The notes under the pieces were generated by a model, which saw only the letters and a program-made list of their open reading frames with translations, was not told the DNA's origin and did no database searches. The translations under genes were made by a program, and so were the position numbers. A DNA stretch of 64,000 nucleotides from Thiosocius sp963753845. Its GTDB lineage: Bacteria; Pseudomonadota; Gammaproteobacteria; Chromatiales; Chromatiaceae. The DNA is taken from NCBI GenBank assembly GCA_963753845.1, contig CAVWEI010000006.1, positions 1 through 64,000 of the forward strand. The letters run 5' to 3'. Shown here piece after piece: positions 48,618-57,214 of the stretch. Each line of letters opens with the position of its first letter. Position 1 is the first letter of the stretch.

Positions 48618-49334
48618 ATGCCACCGATCCTGCGTTTGGTTTTCTGCCTCTTTCTGCTCGCCGGCATCACAACGGCCGGTGCCGCCCATATCACCGACAA
48701 GCTGGTGGTCGGCATGTATGCAGAGCCGGGCGCCGGGGGCTCGCCGCTGACACTCCTTTCCAGCGGGGCCCCGCTGGAGGTGCTGCAGCGCCGGGATGGT
48801 TTCGTCGAGGTACGCCTTGCGGATGAGCGGAAGGGCTGGGTCGAGGCAACCTACGTCACCGAAGAGAAGCCCGCCAAGGCCATGCTGCTGGAGACACAGG
48901 CACGCCTGCGCCACATGGGCCTGCAACTGGCGGCATTGAAGGAAAAATGCCCGGCGGCGGATGAGACCGATGCGGCGCCCGTGGTTCCTGGCGACGCGGT
49001 GCCGGGCGCCGGCGATACGCCGTTGCGGCAGGCCCTGGACGAGGCGGAGGCCCGCATAGCGCAGTTGGAACAGCAGCTGGCGGCGTCGCCGCCCGAGGGG
49101 GAGGCACAACAGCGGCTGGATCAATTGCAGGGCAGGGTCCGACAGGCACTGGATCTGCTGGCAGATGCGCAGGTGCCGGTGTCCCCGTCGGTGCAACCGG
49201 AGTCCGCCTTCGACCTGTTCATGCGCTACCGGCTGTGGATCGCAGGATTGGTTTTGGCGCTGCTGGGTTTCGTGGCCGGTGCCGCCTTCCTCGACTACCG
49301 TTTCCGCAGGCGTCACGGCGGCTTCCGTCTTTAG
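48618..49334 (+). CDS. SH3-domain, C-terminally anchored protein (YgiM/TIGR04211-like)
   Basis: A 238-residue protein: signal peptide (about 1-22), bacterial SH3 domain (about 24-85, with LEVLQRRDGFVEVRLADERKGWV split across the fold), a coiled-coil stretch (about 90-180, rich in Leu, Gln and Glu), a TM near residues 207-228 and a short basic tail. This is the TIGR04211/YgiM layout, in which the SH3 domain faces the periplasm and may contact peptidoglycan. A possible -10 TAGAAT is at 48582-48587. Confidence 0.88.
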   Translation: MPPILRLVFCLFLLAGITTAGAAHITDKLVVGMYAEPGAGGSPLTLLSSGAPLEVLQRRDGFVEVRLADERKGWVEATYVTEEKPAKAMLLETQARLRHMGLQLAALKEKCPAADETDAAPVVPGDAVPGAGDTPLRQALDEAEARIAQLEQQLAASPPEGEAQQRLDQLQGRVRQALDLLADAQVPVSPSVQPESAFDLFMRYRLWIAGLVLALLGFVAGAAFLDYRFRRRHGGFRL

Positions 49335-49349
49335 CCGGCATTGCGCGCA

Positions 49350-50111
49350 ATGCTCCTGTCGCTGCTCAAGATCTCGGTCCTCGTCTACCTGGGCCTGGGG
49401 GGCTATCTGTATCTTGCGCAGCGGTCTTTCATGTATTTCCCGGTCGCAGAGAATCCCAAGGGTGGCAAGGCCTTCGAGCTTGTCACCGACGACGGCGAAT
49501 CGCTCAAGATCTGGATCGTCGGTGAGGCCAGTGACAAGGCCGCCATCTACTTCGGCGGCAACGCGGAAGACGTGTACCACAATGCGGAGGATTTCCGCCG
49601 TACGTTGCCCCGGCACACCGTCTACCTGGTCAACTATCGCGGATACGGCGGCAGCAGCGGCTCACCAACCGAGGCCGGCCTGCTATCGGATGCCCTGGCC
49701 ATATACGACGCCCTGGCGCGGCAACACGGGCAGATTGCCGTCATCGGCAGGAGCCTGGGGACGGGTGTCGCGACCTATCTGGCCAGTGAGCGGGAGGTTG
49801 AGCGGCTGGTGCTTGCCACGCCCCACGACAGTGCGCTGGCTATCGCACAGCGCATGTACCCGGTCTATCCGGTCTCACTGTTGCTCAAGGACCAATACAG
49901 GAGCATCGATCATGTCCCGCGCGTCACCACCCCCACGCTGATCGTGCTGGCCGAGCACGACAGGATCATCCCGCGCGAACATTCGAGTAGGCTCGCCGAA
50001 GCCTTCACGCCCGGCCTGGTCGAGAAGGTGATCGTGGCCAACGCCGGACACAATGGCCTTTCCGGTTACCGACAATACTGGGACGAGATCGGGCGCTTCC
50101 TGAATCCTTGA
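49350..50111 (+). CDS. BEM46-like alpha/beta hydrolase
   Basis: A 253-residue serine hydrolase with an N-terminal hydrophobic anchor (about 3-22). The nucleophile Ser is in GRSLGTG, the acid is Asp in VLAEHDRIIP, and the His is in NAGHNG. The oxyanion region is VNYRGYGGSSG. It belongs to the ABHD13/17 (BEM46) group of membrane-tethered hydrolases, some of which are depalmitoylases in eukaryotes. The bacterial substrate is unknown. The ATG at 49350 is preferred over TTG at 49341. It begins 15 bp after the SH3-protein gene. Confidence 0.88.
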   Translation: MLLSLLKISVLVYLGLGGYLYLAQRSFMYFPVAENPKGGKAFELVTDDGESLKIWIVGEASDKAAIYFGGNAEDVYHNAEDFRRTLPRHTVYLVNYRGYGGSSGSPTEAGLLSDALAIYDALARQHGQIAVIGRSLGTGVATYLASEREVERLVLATPHDSALAIAQRMYPVYPVSLLLKDQYRSIDHVPRVTTPTLIVLAEHDRIIPREHSSRLAEAFTPGLVEKVIVANAGHNGLSGYRQYWDEIGRFLNP

Positions 50112-50363
50112 GCCATCACCTGTTCGCCGATTCCGGTGACCGCCATAACGGGCTTTATCGGCACATTATTTCAGCAGGGATCTGCTGCACCAAAGACTGG
50201 CGCCGGCCGTGATGCATGCACGTTCGCGGCGCAACGAAATCCGGATACACTCCGCCCCAACGCACACAACCTGTAAACCATGCATGAATCCCGATCAGGT
50301 TCGATTCTTGCTTGAAACCGGTTGTCGCCCTTACCCGGATTCGCCAACGCCACGAGGTTAGAC

Positions 50364-50765
50364 ATGGCCCAGACCACCAAGAAGACAACCCCCAGTAAGA
50401 AGACCGCCGCAAAGACGGCCGAACCGCGCGCCGTGCCGGCTGCAGCGAAGAAGAAGGCCGCGGCCAGGAAGGCGCCGTCGAAAAAGGCCGCTGCGAAAAA
50501 GTCGGTCGCCAAAAAGGCAGTGGCGAAAAAGACTCTGGCAAAGAAGAAAGTGGCCGTCGCGCAGGCCCCGGCCAGGAAAGCCGCCAGCGGCAAGGCGCCA
50601 CTGCGCCGGATCACCGCAGACGAGCGTCAAAGGTTGATCGCCGAGGCCGCCTATCTGCGCGGCGAGGCACAGGGCTTTCTCAGCGACGAACGCCAGGACT
50701 GGCTGCTGGCCGAGGCCGAGGTCGATGCACGTCTTGCGAAGGCCGGTGTGAAGGTACGCGGCTGA
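50364..50765 (+). CDS. Histone-H1-like Lys/Ala-rich protein with DUF2934-like tail
   Basis: A 133-residue protein. Residues 1-85 consist of KKTAAK, AAKKK and KKAVAKK-type low-complexity sequence, strongly basic like histone H1 tails and AlgP/Hc1-like proteins. Residues 88-128 (ITADERQRLIAEAAYLRGEAQGF, then DWLLAEAEVDARL) match the DUF2934 pattern of an aromatic/acidic helical pair. The protein probably coats or bends DNA (inference). The ATG at 50364 follows a GAGGT site. The 252 bp upstream contain a CAGCAG/CTGCTG hairpin (50172-50187) and no gene. Confidence 0.85.
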   Translation: MAQTTKKTTPSKKTAAKTAEPRAVPAAAKKKAAARKAPSKKAAAKKSVAKKAVAKKTLAKKKVAVAQAPARKAASGKAPLRRITADERQRLIAEAAYLRGEAQGFLSDERQDWLLAEAEVDARLAKAGVKVRG

Positions 50766-50785
50766 TATCGAGCGCCGTTCCCGGG

Positions 50786-51379
50786 TCAGGCCTTGCCGAA
50801 CAGGGCCTGCTCGCTGCTCGCGCACAGGATGTGCCCGATCGTGATATGCCCTTCCTGGATGCGTGGTGTATCGGTCGATGGAATGTTCAGGCAGTGAAGG
50901 CACAGGTCGGCCATCTTTCCCCCGGTCGCGCCGGTCAGCCCCACCGACACGAGGCCGATCTCGGCCGCCCTTTCCAGGGCCCGCACGATGTTGGGCGAGT
51001 TGCCGGAAGTGGATATGGCGATGAACACGTCGCCCGGGCGGCCGCTGGCCTCGAGCTGGCGACTGAACAGGCTCTCGTAGCCGTAGTCGTTGCTGATGGC
51101 GGTGAGGATCGAGGTGTCGGTGGTCAGCGCCATGGCCGGCAGGGCCGGGCGGTCGAAGGTGAAGCGGCTGACCAGCTCCGCGGCGATGTGCTGTGCATCG
51201 GCGGCGCTGCCGCCATTGCCTGCAATCAGCACCTTTCCGCCGTTACGATAGGTCTCGATGATGAGTTCGGCGACCGCCTCTATCTGTGCGATCAGCTCGA
51301 GGTCGGCCAACATGGCTTCCTTGACCGTGATCGAATCGCTGATCTGCTGCGCAACGAATCCTGGGATCAGGTTGGCCAT
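50786..51379 (-). CDS. gmhA: Phosphoheptose isomerase (SIS domain)
   Basis: A 197-residue SIS-domain protein. GmhA converts sedoheptulose 7-phosphate to D-glycero-D-manno-heptose 7-phosphate for the LPS core. Signatures are AGNGGSAADAQHIAAELVSRF (about 51-71), ALTTDTSILTAISNDYGYE, STSGNSPNI and the C-terminal IQEGHITIGHILC carrying Glu and His metal/catalytic ligands. DiaA is a paralogue with a similar fold, but the metal-binding residues and NDYGYE segment favour GmhA. It lies downstream of a sugar transferase gene on the same strand. Confidence 0.9.
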   Translation of the reverse strand: MANLIPGFVAQQISDSITVKEAMLADLELIAQIEAVAELIIETYRNGGKVLIAGNGGSAADAQHIAAELVSRFTFDRPALPAMALTTDTSILTAISNDYGYESLFSRQLEASGRPGDVFIAISTSGNSPNIVRALERAAEIGLVSVGLTGATGGKMADLCLHCLNIPSTDTPRIQEGHITIGHILCASSEQALFGKA

Positions 51380-51463
51380 GGGTGCTTACCTTGGGCTGCT
51401 TGACGGCGCGCCGGCGCCTGTAGCGCGATTCTAGCCCAAAGTGACAGCCGGGCCGATGCCTGC

Positions 51464-52682
51464 TCATAGGTCCGGTTCGATCCTGCCGGTCTCGAGCAGC
51501 CTTTCGATTCGCTGCAGATTGGCGTCCCAGTCGTAGCGTTCCAGCACGCATTCACGCGCGGCACGGTCGGTCACCCTGGCTTGGCCGAGCAGCCGCACCG
51601 CCGCATCGGCCAGGGTGTCGGCATCCTCGCTGACGGTCGGTTCGAAACCGGGGAAAGGCTGGATCCCGGTCATGGCCCCCGGGGTGGCGATCACCGGCAG
51701 CTGCATGGCCATTGCCTCGAGGACCTTGTTCTGGATGCCGCGCGCGATGCGCAGCGGCAGCACCGCCGCGTGCGCGTGTGCGAGGTAGGGGCGGACATCG
51801 GGTACGGCCCCGGTGACCATGATCCCCGGGCGTTTCGCCCAGGCGGCTCACCTCCGGCGCGGGACGCATGCCCACGATGCAGAACAGGACATCCGGGATC
51901 CCGGCGCGGATCCTCGGCAGGACCTGCCCGGCAAACCAGGTCACGGCATCGACGTTCGGCCAGTAGTCCATCATGCCGGTGAACACCAGTGCCCGGGCTC
52001 CCCCGGGGTAGGGGTTGGCAAAGTCGGTCGAGGGGTCGAAGAATTCGCTGTCGACGCCCTGGATGCGGTAGGTCGTCTTGGCGGCCGATTCCGGAGCCAG
52101 GCCGCGAAACAGCTCGGCCTCTTCCCTGGACACGAATACCGTGCTGTCGAACTCGGCGGCCATGCGCCGCTCGAAGGCGAGCAGCCTGTCCGCCTCGCGC
52201 CGGTAAAGCCAGCTCATCGGCCAGCGCTTGCGCTCGCCGTAGCTGCGCCATTTTTCCGAATCGACGTCGACCATGTCGAAAAGGGTGACGGCATTGGCCG
52301 GGACCCTGCCGCTGACGTACTGCGCCATCGGGCCGCTGAAGATCACGATGCGCTCGGGGTGTTCGTCGCGCAGCACGTCTGTGGTCCAGCGCTGCAGTTC
52401 CCGGTTGCGCAGATAGGGCAGCGACAGGGCCTCCCCGGTCAGGAGTCCGCGCAGGCTTGCGATCCTGGCCAGGCCGGGCCGGATCTCGGGGGCGCACAGG
52501 GCGCTGCAATATTCATGCACTTTGTCCAGGTACTGGCGGTCGTCGGGATCGTCGATGAACGTGCCCACGAACACCTCGTAGCGCTGGGCCAGAAAGCGCA
52601 GCAGATTGAACGAGGCGATCTTGTCGCCCTTGTTCGGTGGATAGGGCAGACGATGGACGAGAAACAGCAGTTTTTTCTTCAC
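51464..52682 (-). CDS. Sugar transferase, PEP-CTERM/EpsH1-associated type (frameshifted)
   Basis: A GT4-like glycosyltransferase starting MKKKLLFLVHRLPYPPNKGDKI, the signature opening of TIGR03087 transferases that accompany exosortase/EpsH-type polysaccharide clusters. The acceptor domain spans about 1-215. The donor domain includes FTGMMDYWPNVDAVTWF, and in the other frame PYLAHAHAAVLPLRIARGIQNKVLEAMA. The frame breaks after SRLGETPG in a CCCC run (51824-51827, plus strand). Deleting one base joins it to IMVTGAVPDVRP and ends at 51464, giving 405 residues. It may add sugars to an exported polysaccharide. No exosortase gene is in the window. Confidence 0.9.
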
Positions 52683-52717
52683 GTGCTATGGAGTCCGGAT
52701 TGTGCCTGACCGCTTGG

Positions 52718-52960
52718 TCACGACTTGTTGATGAGCTTGGCCAGCCACAGCAGTGCGACCGCCCCGATGGTCGCCGTCAGCAGTTGGCCGATGGGCCCGT
52801 GCATCTGCATGCCCAGTTGAGCCAGCAGGGTGCCGCCGAGCAGGGCCCCCACGACACCGACCGCGATATTGGCCCACAGGCCGAGTCCCCGGCCGCGCAT
52901 GATCTTTCCGGCCAGCCAGCCGGCGATGCCACCAATGAGGAGTAACGGAACGATGTTCAT
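52718..52960 (-). CDS. GlsB/YeaQ/YmgE family membrane protein
   Basis: An 80-residue, very hydrophobic protein with three predicted TM segments (about 2-18, 27-45, 55-75) and the family pattern GGIAGWLAGKIMRGRGLG (about 9-26) and VGVVGALLGG. Annotated in databases as transglycosylase-associated or general stress proteins; the mechanism is unknown. The ATG at 52960 matches family N-termini (MNIVPLLLIGG). A TTG 13 codons earlier was rejected. It lies 35 bp from the sugar transferase start, in the same direction. Confidence 0.9.
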   Translation of the reverse strand: MNIVPLLLIGGIAGWLAGKIMRGRGLGLWANIAVGVVGALLGGTLLAQLGMQMHGPIGQLLTATIGAVALLWLAKLINKS

Positions 52961-53062
52961 GATGTTGCCCGCCGGCCCACCCGGCCCATCGGCAACCAAC
53001 GCGGGCTAGTGGCAGGGTCGGGCGGCCGGTAAAGTAGTCCGGATTCTGTGCAGGATAACATC

Positions 53063-54529
53063 ATGAAATACGCCGATCTGCGCGACTTTATCGATCAGCT
53101 CGAGGCCCGCGGGCAACTCAAACGGATTTCCACCGCGGTGGATCCGCATCTGGAGATGACCGAGATCTGCGACCGCACCCTGCGTGCGGGCGGGCCGGCG
53201 CTGTTGTTCGAGAATCCGAAAGGCCACCACATCCCGGTGCTCGGCAACCTTTTCGGCACCGCCGAGCGGGTGGCCTTGGGCATGGGCGAGGAATCGGTCG
53301 CGGCACTGCGCGAGGTCGGCGTCCTGTTGTCACAGCTGAAGGAACCCGAACCGCCGAAGGGTATGAAGGACGCCTGGGAAAAGCTGCCGGTATTTCGCAA
53401 GGTCCTCGATATGGCACCCAGGGTGGTCAAGGGCGCGGTGTGCCAGCAGCATGTGCTGGAGGGTGACGGGGTCGACCTGTCGGCCCTGCCGGTACAGACC
53501 TGCTGGCCAGGGGACGCCGGCCCGCTGATCACCTGGGGCCTGGTGGTCACGCGTGGCCCGGAAAAGCCGCGCACCAACCTCGGCATCTACCGGATGCAGG
53601 TGATCGGCCGCAACCGCGTGATCATGCGCTGGCTGGCCCACCGCGGCGGGGCGCTGGATTTCCGCGACTGGCAGTTGGCGCGCCCGGGCGAGCCCTTCCC
53701 GGTCGCGGTCGCACTGGGCGCCGACCCGGCGACCATGCTCGCCGCGGTGACGCCCGTTCCCGACACCCTGTCCGAGTATGCGTTCGCCGGCCTGTTGCGC
53801 GGCGGCCGCACCGAGCTCTGCCGATGTATCGGCTCCGATCTGCAGGTGCCGGCCAGGGCCGAGTTTGTGCTCGAGGGTCATATCCATCCCGACGATATGG
53901 CGCCCGAGGGCCCGTTTGGCGATCACACGGGCTACTACAACGAGGTCGATGAGTTTCCCGTGTTCACCGTCGACCGGATCACGCACCGCGAAGACCCTAT
54001 CTATCACAGCACCTATACCGGGCGGCCGCCGGACGAGCCGGCGATCCTCGGTGTGGCACTGAACGAGGTGTTCGTTCCGATCCTTCAAAAGCAGTTCCCC
54101 GAGATCGTCGACTTCTATCTGCCCCCCGAGGGCTGCTCTTACCGCATGGCGGTGGTCAGCATGAAAAAGCAGTATCCCGGCCACGCGAAGCGGGTAATGT
54201 TCGGGGTCTGGTCGTACCTGCGCCAGTTCATGTACACCAAGTTCGTGATCGTTACCGACGACGACGTCGACGTGCGCGACTGGAACGACGTCATCTGGGC
54301 CATAACCACGCGCATGGACCCGGTGCGTGACACCACCCTGGTGGAAAACACACCCATCGACTACCTGGATTTTGCTTCACCGGTGTCGGGGCTCGGTGGC
54401 AAGCTGGGATTCGATGCGACCAGCAAGTGGCCCGGTGAGACCAGCCGTGAATGGGGCCGGCCAATTGCCATGGACGCCGATGTCAAGGCGCGTGTGGACG
54501 CGATCTGGGACGAGCTCGGGATCGGATAG
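53063..54529 (+). CDS. ubiD: UbiD family decarboxylase
   Basis: UbiD decarboxylates 3-polyprenyl-4-hydroxybenzoate in ubiquinone synthesis using prenylated FMN made by UbiX. The 488-residue protein opens MKYADLRDFIDQLEARGQLKRI, typical of UbiD. The prenyl-FMN/metal region includes TNLGIYRMQVIGRN, and the catalytic-loop glutamates are in EGPFGDHTGYY. AGGA precedes the ATG at 53063 by seven bases. The length matches E. coli UbiD (497). ubiX is not in the window. Confidence 0.95.
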   Translation: MKYADLRDFIDQLEARGQLKRISTAVDPHLEMTEICDRTLRAGGPALLFENPKGHHIPVLGNLFGTAERVALGMGEESVAALREVGVLLSQLKEPEPPKGMKDAWEKLPVFRKVLDMAPRVVKGAVCQQHVLEGDGVDLSALPVQTCWPGDAGPLITWGLVVTRGPEKPRTNLGIYRMQVIGRNRVIMRWLAHRGGALDFRDWQLARPGEPFPVAVALGADPATMLAAVTPVPDTLSEYAFAGLLRGGRTELCRCIGSDLQVPARAEFVLEGHIHPDDMAPEGPFGDHTGYYNEVDEFPVFTVDRITHREDPIYHSTYTGRPPDEPAILGVALNEVFVPILQKQFPEIVDFYLPPEGCSYRMAVVSMKKQYPGHAKRVMFGVWSYLRQFMYTKFVIVTDDDVDVRDWNDVIWAITTRMDPVRDTTLVENTPIDYLDFASPVSGLGGKLGFDATSKWPGETSREWGRPIAMDADVKARVDAIWDELGIG

Positions 54530-54793
54530 TCCGGTCGGGGGGCGCAAAGGGGCACAGAATTTGCGAAGAATCTGTTCTGAACGGCCTGGTTTCCGGATTT
54601 TCCTGAAGTGTGAATGGCTCAAGCATCCTGCCAAACCAGCCACATTGAAAGAATCTGCGTCCTCCCCGTCGTCGGCGGTCTTGAATCTTTCTGCTGTCGG
54701 AGCCCGGACCGCCACATCAAACAATGCCCGCTTGCCGAGTGCCTCCAACTCGTCTGTAATGCCCCAATCGTACGGATAGACAGGGAGATATCG

Positions 54794-55423
54794 ATGCGGA
54801 CCATCCTCTGCATGAACGCCAAGGGCGGTTGTGGCAAGACCACGATCGCCACCAATCTTGCGACCTGGTATGCCGACGAAGGCAAAAAGGTCGCCATCAT
54901 GGATCTCGATCCGCAGCGTTCCAGTCTCGACTGGCTGGGCGCGCGGGAGGCCTACGAGGGGGTTCCAAGGATCGAGGGTGTGGACGCGGTCGACGCTGGC
55001 GCCCGTGCGGAGCGGGGCACCGAGATTGCGCTGTTGGACGCCCCGTCCGGGGTGCATGGCGCCGATATGAACCAGCTGCTGCGTCGGGCCGATGTGCTGC
55101 TGGTGCCGATGCTGCCGTCGCCGATCGACATGCGTGCAGCCACCCGCTTCATCAGCGAACTCCTGCACTCCGGCCGTATCTCGCGTGGCCAGACGCGCAT
55201 CGGCCTGATCGCCAACCGGGTGCGTGAAAACACCCGGATCTACCGCGAACTGGAGGCCTTTCTTGCGGAGTACGACATCCCGCTGCTGACCCATCTGCGC
55301 GAGAGCCAGAATTACATCCGTTCCGCAGAGACCGGGCTGGGTATCTTCGAGCTGGCCCCCTCCATGGTGGCGCCGGACGTAATGCACTGGGATCCGGTGA
55401 TCGCGTGGCTGCAGCGCGCCTGA
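54794..55423 (+). CDS. ParA/MinD-like ATPase (orphan)
   Basis: A 209-residue deviant Walker-type ATPase. The P-loop NAKGGCGKTTIATNLA (residues 8-23) has the signature first Lys, and Walker A' DLDPQRSSLDWL follows. No ParB or parS candidate lies beside it. Orphan ParA-like proteins position cargo such as chemoreceptor clusters, pili or carbon-fixing bodies; the cargo here is unknown. The ATG at 54794 has GGGAG upstream. The 264 bp before it hold no credible gene. Its 3' end overlaps the next gene by 19 bp. Confidence 0.9.
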   Translation: MRTILCMNAKGGCGKTTIATNLATWYADEGKKVAIMDLDPQRSSLDWLGAREAYEGVPRIEGVDAVDAGARAERGTEIALLDAPSGVHGADMNQLLRRADVLLVPMLPSPIDMRAATRFISELLHSGRISRGQTRIGLIANRVRENTRIYRELEAFLAEYDIPLLTHLRESQNYIRSAETGLGIFELAPSMVAPDVMHWDPVIAWLQRA

Positions 55424-55785
55424 TCACCGCTGCCCTGGTGTCCGGCCTGCTCGCCGCGACGCCCCTGCAGGCCGGCCAGGTGGACGTGCTGAAGGTCGAG
55501 ATCGAGCCCACGGGCGAGCCCGGCCGTTTCGACGTCGAGGTAACCCTGCGGCATGCAGACAGCGGCTGGGATCATTATGCCAACCGCTGGGAGATCCTGG
55601 GGCCGCAGGGCGAGGTCATTGCCACCCGTTTGCTGGCCCATCCGCATGTCCACGAACAGCCCTTCACGCGCGGCCTGTCAGCGGTGCGGGTTCCGGGCGA
55701 GTTCAGCTGGGTCAGGGTGCGGGGGCACGACCTGGTGCACGGCTACGGCGGCCGCGAGGTCACCCTGAGCGTGCCCCGACCCTGA
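55405..55785 (+). CDS. Small secreted protein of unknown function
   Basis: A 126-residue protein with a clear signal peptide (LITAALVSGLLAATPLQA, cleavage about residue 23) and a mature beta-rich domain: VDVLKVEIEPTGEPGRFDVEV, a central WDHYANRWEILGPQGEV and many His near HPHVHEQPF. The start is GTG at 55405, inside the end of the ParA-like gene, so the two are probably translated from one message. I do not recognise a characterised family. The pattern looks like a periplasmic immunoglobulin-like fold. Confidence 0.8.
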   Translation: MAAARLITAALVSGLLAATPLQAGQVDVLKVEIEPTGEPGRFDVEVTLRHADSGWDHYANRWEILGPQGEVIATRLLAHPHVHEQPFTRGLSAVRVPGEFSWVRVRGHDLVHGYGGREVTLSVPRP

Positions 55786-55849
55786 TCACAGTGTTCCAGT
55801 GCTCATTGCCTGAGTCGACCATCGAGACATATTGGCAAAATGGGGCGAG

Positions 55850-57214
55850 TCAGTCTGCCAGGGCCGCCGGCAGATCCAGCCGGACCTCGAGACCGCCGAG
55901 TCTCGACAGGCCGAACTTCAGTTGGCCATCGTAAGCGGCGACGATGTCGCGCGCTATCGCCAGACCGAGTCCGGTACCGGCCGTCTGTTCATCCAGGCGT
56001 ACCCCGCGCTGCCCGAGCCTTGTACGCTGCTCTTCGGGCACTCCCGGGCCGTCGTCCTCGATCGTCAGCCGCCAGCCATGGTGCCGACTCAGAACAATCC
56101 TTACCCGGGCTCGGGCCCACTTCCCGGCGTTGTCCAGCAGGTTGCCGAGCAGTTCCGCCAGGTCGTCCGGCGACAGCCTGACCTGTGCCGGTCCGGATGC
56201 CTCGATCTCCCAGGCCAGCGATTCACCTGAGGGTGTCCGCTTGAGCGTCGCCACCACCCCGCGAGCGATCTTCAGCAGATCGGCGTGTTGCGCCCGGCCG
56301 CTCGCCTCGCTGCGCAGTCGGGCGCGGATCAGTTCACGATCGACGCGCCGCCGCATGCTTTGTGCCAGTTGCTCCAGGTCTTCTGCCATGCCGGTCTCGC
56401 CTCGTGCGCGCAGGCGTTGTGCGTCCGCGCCCAGCGCAGTCAGCGGTGTCTTCAAACCGTGTGCCAGGTCGGCTGTCCAGGCGCGCGCGTCCTCCACCAA
56501 CTTGTCGCGTGAGTCGAGCAGTTCGTTGATCTCATCGACCAGTGGCTCGACCTCGTCCGGGTAATCCTCGTTGAGCCGGTGGGCGTTTCCCGAGCGGATC
56601 GACAGCACGCCGCGCCGGATATGGTCGAGCGGAGATAGCCCCATCTTTATCTGCAACCAAGTCGCCAGCAGCAATACGACCGCAAGCAATACCAGGTAGG
56701 GCAACATGTCCTTTGCAAAATCGTCGCGGGCCGCGATCAGGTCGCTACGGTCGATCGCCACAGCAATGCGTAGGCGTCGCGCGTCGGTTTGTGGCAGCAC
56801 GATTACCTGCTGTTCGCGCACCAGCAGTGACTGCCCGCCGGGCCCCGGCAGTTCGTGCCGATGGACCACACCCAAGCTGAGCTGATCGTGTGGCAACGCG
56901 AGCATGCCATCCCAAAGCGAGCGTGAACGGATCAGTGCATAATGGGCATCGTCCTGGACCTGCCAGTACAGCCCGCTCAGGGGCTGATCGAAGCGCGGGT
57001 CCCCCAGCTCGTGCGTGATCCTTATGCCGCCGTCACCGTCCGGCTCGATCCGCCCGATCAGCTCGCTGAGGTAGTTCTCGAGTTGCAGGTCGAGGCGTCG
57101 TTCGACATGGTGTTCGAACAGCGCGGTCAGTCCAAAGCCGGCCACCACGAGGGCCGCACTGATCGAGATCGCCGCCGCAACCAACAGGCGGACATGCAGC
57201 GAATGCAACCTCAC
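55850..57214 (-). CDS. PhoQ-like sensor histidine kinase
   Basis: A 454-residue membrane kinase. TM1 is at about 9-31, a periplasmic sensor at about 32-170, TM2 at about 172-190, HAMP at about 190-240, then a DHp with phospho-accepting His in DLAHGLKTPL (about residue 249). The ATPase domain has the N box LLDNAGKWA, G1 DDGPGVP and G2 GTGLGLAI. Its ATG overlaps the upstream response regulator stop by 4 nt. As the last gene of the metal-efflux operon it likely senses periplasmic metal or a related envelope signal (inference). Confidence 0.93.
   Translation of the reverse strand: MRLHSLHVRLLVAAAISISAALVVAGFGLTALFEHHVERRLDLQLENYLSELIGRIEPDGDGGIRITHELGDPRFDQPLSGLYWQVQDDAHYALIRSRSLWDGMLALPHDQLSLGVVHRHELPGPGGQSLLVREQQVIVLPQTDARRLRIAVAIDRSDLIAARDDFAKDMLPYLVLLAVVLLLATWLQIKMGLSPLDHIRRGVLSIRSGNAHRLNEDYPDEVEPLVDEINELLDSRDKLVEDARAWTADLAHGLKTPLTALGADAQRLRARGETGMAEDLEQLAQSMRRRVDRELIRARLRSEASGRAQHADLLKIARGVVATLKRTPSGESLAWEIEASGPAQVRLSPDDLAELLGNLLDNAGKWARARVRIVLSRHHGWRLTIEDDGPGVPEEQRTRLGQRGVRLDEQTAGTGLGLAIARDIVAAYDGQLKFGLSRLGGLEVRLDLPAALAD

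Noticed and set aside
54614..54793. 60-codon N-terminal extension of the ParA-like ATPase
   Set aside because: The P-loop starts eight residues after the ATG at 54794, as is usual for ParA/MinD proteins, and GGGAG precedes that ATG.
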